From the NCBI GenBank assembly GCA_004151065.3, contig NWUY0300018700.1, positions 38,600 to 63,352 on the forward strand: a stretch of 24,753 nt of DNA, written 5' to 3'. Position 1 is the stretch's first letter, and the number at the start of each line of letters is the position of its first letter. Below, piece after piece: positions 20,101-24,753 of this stretch. This DNA comes from Larix sibirica. Lineage: Eukaryota > Streptophyta > Pinopsida > Pinales > Pinaceae. Under the pieces are notes generated by a model that saw only the letters and a list, made by a program, of their open reading frames with translations, had not been told where the DNA came from and made no database searches. The position numbers and the translations under genes are program-made.

Positions 20101-21948
20101 GTTTTCCATCTCTCTTTTCTTTTCATGGATGATTAGTGTTTTTGTAAGGACTGCCATGGTTTGTGCTGCTTAAATAATCTTTGAAGAATGTCAAGTTTGT
20201 CACATAAGGAGAGAATCAAAGATTAGGGGAGAGGTCGTAAACCCTCCTTTATCCTTGATGTAACCTTGAATTATTGAAGAATATTTGCTGCTGTAATTTT
20301 CTGGTTAGGGCTGTTCACTCATTTTTTGAGGGCTGTCCTAGCTAAGGAGAAAGATTAAGTGTGACACGTTATGGTTCTCTTGTTCTTGTTGTGAAATCAA
20401 ATTTGAAGAATGATGTATTGTTGGCTATTCATGAATAAGAAGGCCGGCCTACGTTTTCTATTTCATCGTGGGTTTCATATTGTGGCTGTTCTTTCTTTAT
20501 TCAATGGTTGCATTCTTGGCTGTCATTTCATGGTTGTATTGGTGCATCTTAAATAAAGGCTGTCACTTATTCTTGCATAATTTGAAAATTGATTTTCGAC
20601 TACTTTTGGCACATTAGTGAATGGATTATAATTACGTCTTCTCTATCCCATTAATATTGTCTTACTCTTTCATCTTGTCTTCATCGCCCAATTGAATAGA
20701 CATTGGTCTTGATAGACCACTGTCCCTTAATTTCTTAAAGAGTTTCTCGATCAATCATTTCTAGGGGCTTTCCCCCCTTGTGCCAAAAAAGAGTCGGCTT
20801 AAAGTGAGTGGAAGAGTTGCTATGGTGATAGTGGGCAACCTTCCTAAGTGCCTCTAGGGTTGTACTTCATTTAAGGACTTGAATATCTTTGAGTGCAGGT
20901 CGAGGAGGTATCAAATTGGCGTCGTTGCTAAGGACAAAGTCTAGTTCTTGAGATTTAGTAGATTGCCTACAATGTTTTGATGAGGGCATTTCTTTGGAGA
21001 TATTTTCTCATTTGGCGACTCCACTAAGGAATGAAGCCTTGTTCTAGAAGATTTGAAGTGACATGTTGTTTGTAGAGGTGAGGACATCCAATAGAATTTG
21101 ACCACTCACCTGGTGACTCCACTGATATGGAAATGAGGTATGATGGTTAGATGTTTTACATATTTCATATCAGCTTGTCATATGAAGATTTGAAGTAAAG
21201 AAATGCAGAATTTTAGAATAATCATGGATGAAATAATGGTTTGATCCATTAGGTTTTCTTGGTATTCCGGGTATCCGAATCATTTCCTTGAACCAGATTG
21301 GTACAAGCACATTTCAAAGATCTAGAGACATTATGATTTAGCTACACTACATATTACATCTTTCATTGAACTCATTTAGTTGACAATGTTGACCATGAGG
21401 ATCATGTCACGATGAAGATATTTGTAATGACCTTGGAAGATGATGCATTGGAATGGTTTTATGATTGTAGTCCAAAGGAGATATCTTCACTTTCAGTTTT
21501 AATCAAAGCATTTTGCAGGGTTTGGGATCCTGGTTTTGTTGAAAGATCACACGAGGCATATGTTATGGTTGAGATTTGTTGTAAAATGAGAAGAAAGCTT
21601 GATGATTTGGTGCTTGCATATCAAAGTGGCCCTTCTGATCTTATGTTTGCTAAACCAAAGATAAATACGATGTACTAAACTCATTGGTTGCCGTTGTAGA
21701 TAAGAAATACCTAAAATTAGACCAGGTAAAGTTCTGAAATGAGTTTGATGAGGATGACCAGCTTTCTCTTTCATTCCATGAACCACTTGATTTCAGATCC
21801 AGGTGGGGAGAAGTGTGATGAAGTTTTCAAAGACCTTGTTGCAACACCTCATGGAGATCTTGATGGAGAATAATCCATTGAAGACTATGCATTCCATCTT
21901 GTTTTGGAAGAAATATCTTGTGATGATGATGTACACTTGCATGAAATT
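14141..21948. repeat. 7.8-kb direct repeat, copy 2
   Basis: This segment is near-identical to 5341-13148 at an offset of 8,800 bp, so all features listed for copy 1 recur here at +8,800: hAT right end (to 14627), GATAA tract (16025), gag with stops (18189-18389), Copia-like LTR (18392-18845), U3 repeats (19561), TATA box (19985), primer binding site (20917) and gag (21373). The A at 16022 removes a minus-strand stop present in copy 1, so a 65-codon frame (16159-15962) appears only here; it is not thought to be a gene. Unlike copy 1, the gag frame continues past its right limit. Confidence 0.95.
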
Positions 21949-22149
21949 CCAGCAGCCATCATCATGGATTCCAAGGAGAACAAGGGTTTAGGAAGCTATG
22001 GTGAATTTCCTTTTCAAATTTATGGATAGGATGAAATTTTTGAAGAGTTGAAAGGGATAGATCTTGTGGAGAAACCCTTGGAGGATGAAGAAACTACATG
22101 TGCTTCAGCTAGCTCATGTGATGAAGAACATGGCAGGCAAGAGGATTGA
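21373..22149 (+). pseudogene. Gypsy gag remnant, copy 2, with natural continuation
   Basis: This is the same broken gag as 12573-13148, but here the frame runs on through 21948 without a join: DDVHLHEI continues as PAAIIMDSKENKGLGSYGEF, an acidic stretch (DLVEKPLEDEETT) and a stop at 22147-22149. Stops in this frame also lie at 21676-21678, near 21871 and near 22027, and there is a frameshift near 21660, so no protein is expected. The acidic, Lys/Glu-rich tail could be a gag-pol spacer. I do not recognise protease or polymerase motifs after it, so the element is truncated or too decayed to see. The continuity marks this copy as the one with the genuine right flank. Confidence 0.6.
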
Positions 22150-23250
22150 TGAAGTGAGCACTCTTTTGTGATTGGGAGACGTAGATGGGATATGGATTGC
22201 TGGGTTGTTTGAGAGATCCCATCTTTGACATGGACAGTAAGAGCTTGAGGGATGAAGGCATGAATTTGCACCTTCCTTTTCTGATCAGCCTTGAGAGCCA
22301 CCTTGTGGAGCATGAAGAGGCATTGCAGATACTATTTCCTTTGATCTTGGAGAAGAAAAAGATGTTGAGGTATGTGATGCACTTTCTATTGTTGATCAAC
22401 ATCTGGGTATCCTCATCAATAGGGCAGATTTCTTGCAGCATAAGGAGTATTTATGATCACATTACATGTGCAGAAATTTTCTAGCGGTGGATATCTTTAG
22501 CTTGTACCCAATTTATGTATGAAAAATCAGTAAAATGATGTAATTTCAGGGCTGAAATATGTTTGGGATAGCAGCATGCTCACTCTTTGATGTATGGAAG
22601 CATTTTGAGCCTTCCAAAAGAGGGAATCAAGCTCTAGATGATGAGCTGTTTTTTTACAGATCTGATTTTTTATGGTATGCATCATGTTGAGATTTGATAG
22701 AAGGCAGCAAGAAAGGCCAGCAAACTTTTTGCAGGTTTAGAAGTCAGATAGGAGGTACAATGACAAGTTTTTTTTTCTTCTATGTAACTCAGATTGTTCC
22801 TCTGAGAGGCCACCATCCATGGCCAAGGAAACTAAAGTTCTGTAATCTACACTTCTGATTGTATTAATAATAAATATGAATCACAGCTTTTCTTTACCTT
22901 TTTGCATATACACTTTTTGGAAAACTCGGTGTTGGATGTTTGAACCTTGTTGTATAGTTATATTGGAGCATACACACTGCATGGGAGATTTGTCTCACCA
23001 AAGGTGGATCAAGACCCTCCCCATCTTACTGAAAACGAGATGTTTGCTCATGTCTATGATGTAATGAGCAGACAATGAAATATAAAAGCAAGATATCTGT
23101 GAATGGAATTTTTAAGTGCTCATTTTTGAGTATTTGCTGGCTTCTGTTAAACTTCAAACTGTTCTAAATACAGTAGATGTGCTCTCTTTATTTGAAATCT
23201 TTTGGAATCAGAGTGTGCGCATGAATGCCTATGACTAGCTGATATAAATT
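22150..23250. other. Region without an assignable gene
   Basis: A 99-codon plus frame (22185-22484) and overlapping minus frames exist but carry no motif I know. A second plus frame near 22320-22450 reads SFDLGEEKDVEVCDALSIVD and LINRADFLQHKEYL, which looks coding-like and may be more of the degraded retroelement. From about 22500 the DNA is A+T-rich with T and A runs, like plant intron or intergenic sequence, and may be part of the host gene whose exons follow. Confidence 0.35.
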
Positions 23251-23335
23251 AAAAGATGAGTTGTTAATAACAGGTGGGAGATGGACAAACTTAAAAAGAT
23301 GAGTTGTTACTAACGGGTGGGAGATAGACAACTTA
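23251..23335. repeat. 43-bp tandem duplication upstream of the exons
   Basis: AAAAGATGAGTTGTTAATAA at 23251 recurs as AAAAGATGAGTTGTTACTAA at 23294. The following GGTGGGAGAT(G/A)GACAA is also shared, giving a period of 43 bp with about four differences. It lies about 70 bp before the first exon, probably inside an intron. Confidence 0.8.
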
Positions 23336-23403
23336 GCCGGCTGACTTTTTTTAGTGACTTACATGGGCTGGAATTTCAACCTACCCTTGACATTGTTTTG
23401 CAG

Positions 23404-23454
23404 GAGGCAAGCAGTTGGAGCCTTGCACCATTCATACGGGATAGCTTTTCCATG
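23404..23454 (+). CDS. Host gene exon, unidentified plant protein (partial)
   Basis: This 51-bp stretch is flanked by a good acceptor (a T-rich tract ending TTTTGCAG at 23403) and a GT donor (GTATAT at 23455). It encodes 17 residues, EASSWSLAPFIRDSFSM, with no stop, and joins in frame to the next exon. The combined peptide of 34 residues ends in a Gly/Ala/Ser-rich hydrophobic stretch that could be a membrane segment. Two consecutive short exons with consensus borders, a 105-bp intron and an unbroken joined frame are unlikely by chance in such decayed DNA. I feel the peptide belongs to a conserved small plant membrane protein but cannot name it. The first exon was not found, and the retroelement-rich DNA to the left could lie in a long intron. 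Confidence 0.55.
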
Positions 23455-23559
23455 GTATATACTTTTCATTGCGAGTCCCTGTTTTCTGTGCTGTGGATTT
23501 AATCAAATACTCATTCTGTATTAAAAAATTAATTCATTTTTCCATTCTTGTTCAAGCAG
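23455..23559 (+). other. Intron of 105 bp, GT-AG
   Basis: The intron begins GTATATAC and ends TTCAAGCAG after a T-rich tract (TTTTTCCATTCTTG). Size, borders and A+T-rich composition are typical of a short plant intron. Removing it keeps the reading frame. Confidence 0.55.
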
Positions 23560-23611
23560 ATTGGTACAGCCGTTGGAGGAAGTGTGAGCGCATTTTATGG
23601 ATTTAACCATG
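23560..23611 (+). CDS. Host gene exon, unidentified plant protein (partial), continued
   Basis: The 52-bp exon encodes IGTAVGGSVSAFYGFNH plus the first base of a split codon, then meets the donor GTAATG at 23612. The upstream border is TTCAAGCAG. The Gly-rich run IGTAVGGSVSAFYGF is suited to a transmembrane helix with small-residue packing. The donor leaves phase 1, so the next exon must start with the remaining two bases of a codon. I found no convincing continuation in the remaining 1.1 kb, so the gene probably continues outside the window or after another long intron. Confidence 0.55.
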
Positions 23612-24059
23612 GTAATGCGATCAATCTTCAGAACTCAACTTAGTAACTCTGAAAAGTAGAAACATATAATGTTACTAGAAATAACCATTTAAAACATTGA
23701 CACATGGAGGTTTTAACAAATTACTTGATGTTAATTAGAGAGAAACAAATGAGACTGTAGAGGAAAGGGTTGGAAATTTGATCAGATGCCTTGAGGTTCT
23801 CAAGTAGAATTGCTCATTGTTTGTGGAGTCTATTAGGAAGTTCATACACAGGCAATTGGTCTGAGCTGAAAATAATAATTTTCCCAGGTATGAGGTAAAG
23901 TTTATTCATGCAGAAGATGAAGTATAGGTCTAGAAGTAATACAGAAGTAGTTTGTCTTTAGAAACAGTTGCCAATGAATGGCTAGCGGATTTGGCTAGGG
24001 CAAGTACCATAAATAAGGACTATGTACTACACCATCTCATCTCTCTTGGCTCTCTTATT
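23612..24059. other. Probable intron sequence, no gene seen
   Basis: The stretch begins with the donor of the preceding exon. It has stops in all plus frames and no further exon I can defend. A short NEWLADLARAS-like reading near 23970-24005 is isolated and not interpretable. Confidence 0.35.
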
Positions 24060-24280
24060 TGATTCCATTGGCCCAATATCTGTAAGCATTGGTCTTGGTC
24101 CTTCCATCACCTTTACATTTTTTATGCTACAATTAAATGTTTTGCTAGAGATAACCATTCTCTTCACCTTTAGCCTCCATTGCCTAGCTTTAACAATCCT
24201 ATCTTAGGGACAACCCCTTTGTAAGAGCAAATGTAAAGTGAGAAGAGGGTAGTGTGGTGATATTGGCTACCCTCTAGAGT
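24060..24280 (+). mobile_element. Possible diverged gypsy LTR (U5-like) fragment
   Basis: Several words occur in the same order as in the gypsy LTR end at 11880-12050: a GCCCAAT-type stretch, then CATTGGTCTTG, then TAGGG(G/A)C with a C run and TTGT, then TAAAGTGAG, then TGGTGATA.TGG..ACC and CTCTAG. The spacing is close but there are many differences. No primer binding site follows. This suggests an older relative of the same LTR family in the same orientation. The call is by eye only. Confidence 0.35.
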
Positions 24281-24286
24281 TTCCTA

Positions 24287-24577
24287 TTGTCTTGCATTGT
24301 GTTACCGGATAAACTAGCAAGGCCAGTTTATGGCAAGCATAGGAGAGATTTGAGACACTGTCATCTTATCTCAACCTCTCAACTTCTTCGGGATTATAAA
24401 CACCCCAAGGGGAGAGCCCTTATACTGAGATACNAGGAGTTGGAAATGACATCCCAAATAGCAAGAGGGGTGAGGGAAGAGATAAAAGAGCATGTTGGGA
24501 CTATGTCATCTTCAACCAGTATGGATGAAAGCCCATTTGATGATTATTCTGATGATCGCTTGAAAAGTTTGAGTTGA
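24287..24577 (+). other. Open frame of 96 codons, unrecognised
   Basis: The frame is open across an undetermined base at 24434 and ends with an acidic Ser/Asp-rich stretch (MDESPFDDYSDDRLKSLS) after a Lys/Glu-rich segment (VREEIKEHVGTM). I know no family for it. It follows the LTR-like fragment and could be leader or gag-region sequence of that element, or chance openness. Confidence 0.2.
24434..24434. other. Undetermined base n
   Basis: The surrounding frame stays open on both sides, so this n may be an ordinary ambiguous base. A contig join is the alternative, by analogy with 13149. Confidence 0.5.
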
Positions 24578-24753
24578 TTAGAGCTTGAGCAGTATGCAAC
24601 GTACTATAGAGACAATTATAAGTGATTCATTGCTGGACAAAATCAAAACAGAGGCATGGTACATAAGTATGCTATAATAAATGAAATTTATTATATGAAA
24701 TCTAATGTTTTTATTCTCCAAATCTAATGTCTATAAATTATATGAAATTTATG
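24578..24753. other. A+T-rich right edge, no gene seen
   Basis: ATGAAATTTAT-type words occur twice (near 24681 and 24742) and AAATCTAATGT twice (near 24699 and 24720), a small local duplication. Nothing else is recognisable. Confidence 0.4.

Noticed and set aside
5238-21948. Reading the 8.8-kb repeat as one LTR retrotransposon with two long LTRs
   Set aside because: The repeat limits lie inside a hAT element and inside a gag frame, not at TG...CA ends, and the 991 bp between copies are far too short for a coding body.
22020-22441. Overlapping 97- and 110-codon minus-strand frames
   Set aside because: They are antisense to the gag continuation and to an equally open plus frame; no motif or start context supports them.

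Overview
The window looks like intergenic DNA from a large, repeat-rich seed-plant nuclear genome. It is A+T-rich, there is no long intact gene, and Ty3/gypsy-type gag remnants, a Copia-type LTR end, a tRNA-derived SINE and a hAT-like element are all in decay. A gymnosperm would fit, but the sequence does not decide it. The only host coding sequence I can support is a pair of very short spliced exons near the right end (23404-23611).

Layout. 1-322 is an unassigned edge with a TATA-like motif. 323-740 is a G+C-rich island with a perfect 39-bp duplication and a dense cluster of GAAGCG/CGCTTC motifs, resembling the end of a DNA transposon. 1787-1980 is a 37-bp A+T-rich satellite. 3312-3467 is a SINE on the minus strand. 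3691-5827 is a 2,137-bp hAT-like element with 17-bp terminal inverted repeats and a perfect 8-bp target duplication.

The dominant structure is a 7,808-bp direct repeat (5341-13148 and 14141-21948, period 8,800), in which I found only two substitutions by eye. Each copy carries, left to right: the right end of the hAT element; a possible LINE 3' end on the minus strand; a gag remnant with three in-frame stops; a Copia-like LTR and polypurine tract on the minus strand; and a gypsy LTR with ~71-bp U3 repeats, a TATA box, a tRNA-Asp-type primer binding site and a broken gag frame. Copy 1 stops exactly at an undetermined base (13149). Next come 826 bp of a different gypsy gag/pro fragment and a diverged piece of hAT interior, and then copy 2 begins.

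The hAT ends and target duplication show that copy 1 has the natural left flank. The gag reading frame running through 21948 shows that copy 2 has the natural right flank. The simplest reading is one real ~7.8-kb segment represented twice by a faulty scaffold join; a very recent real duplication is the alternative. The true locus may be about 8.8 kb shorter than the window. No new biological system is supported; the main interest lies in the duplication junctions, the hAT element, the LTR architecture and the unidentified host exons.
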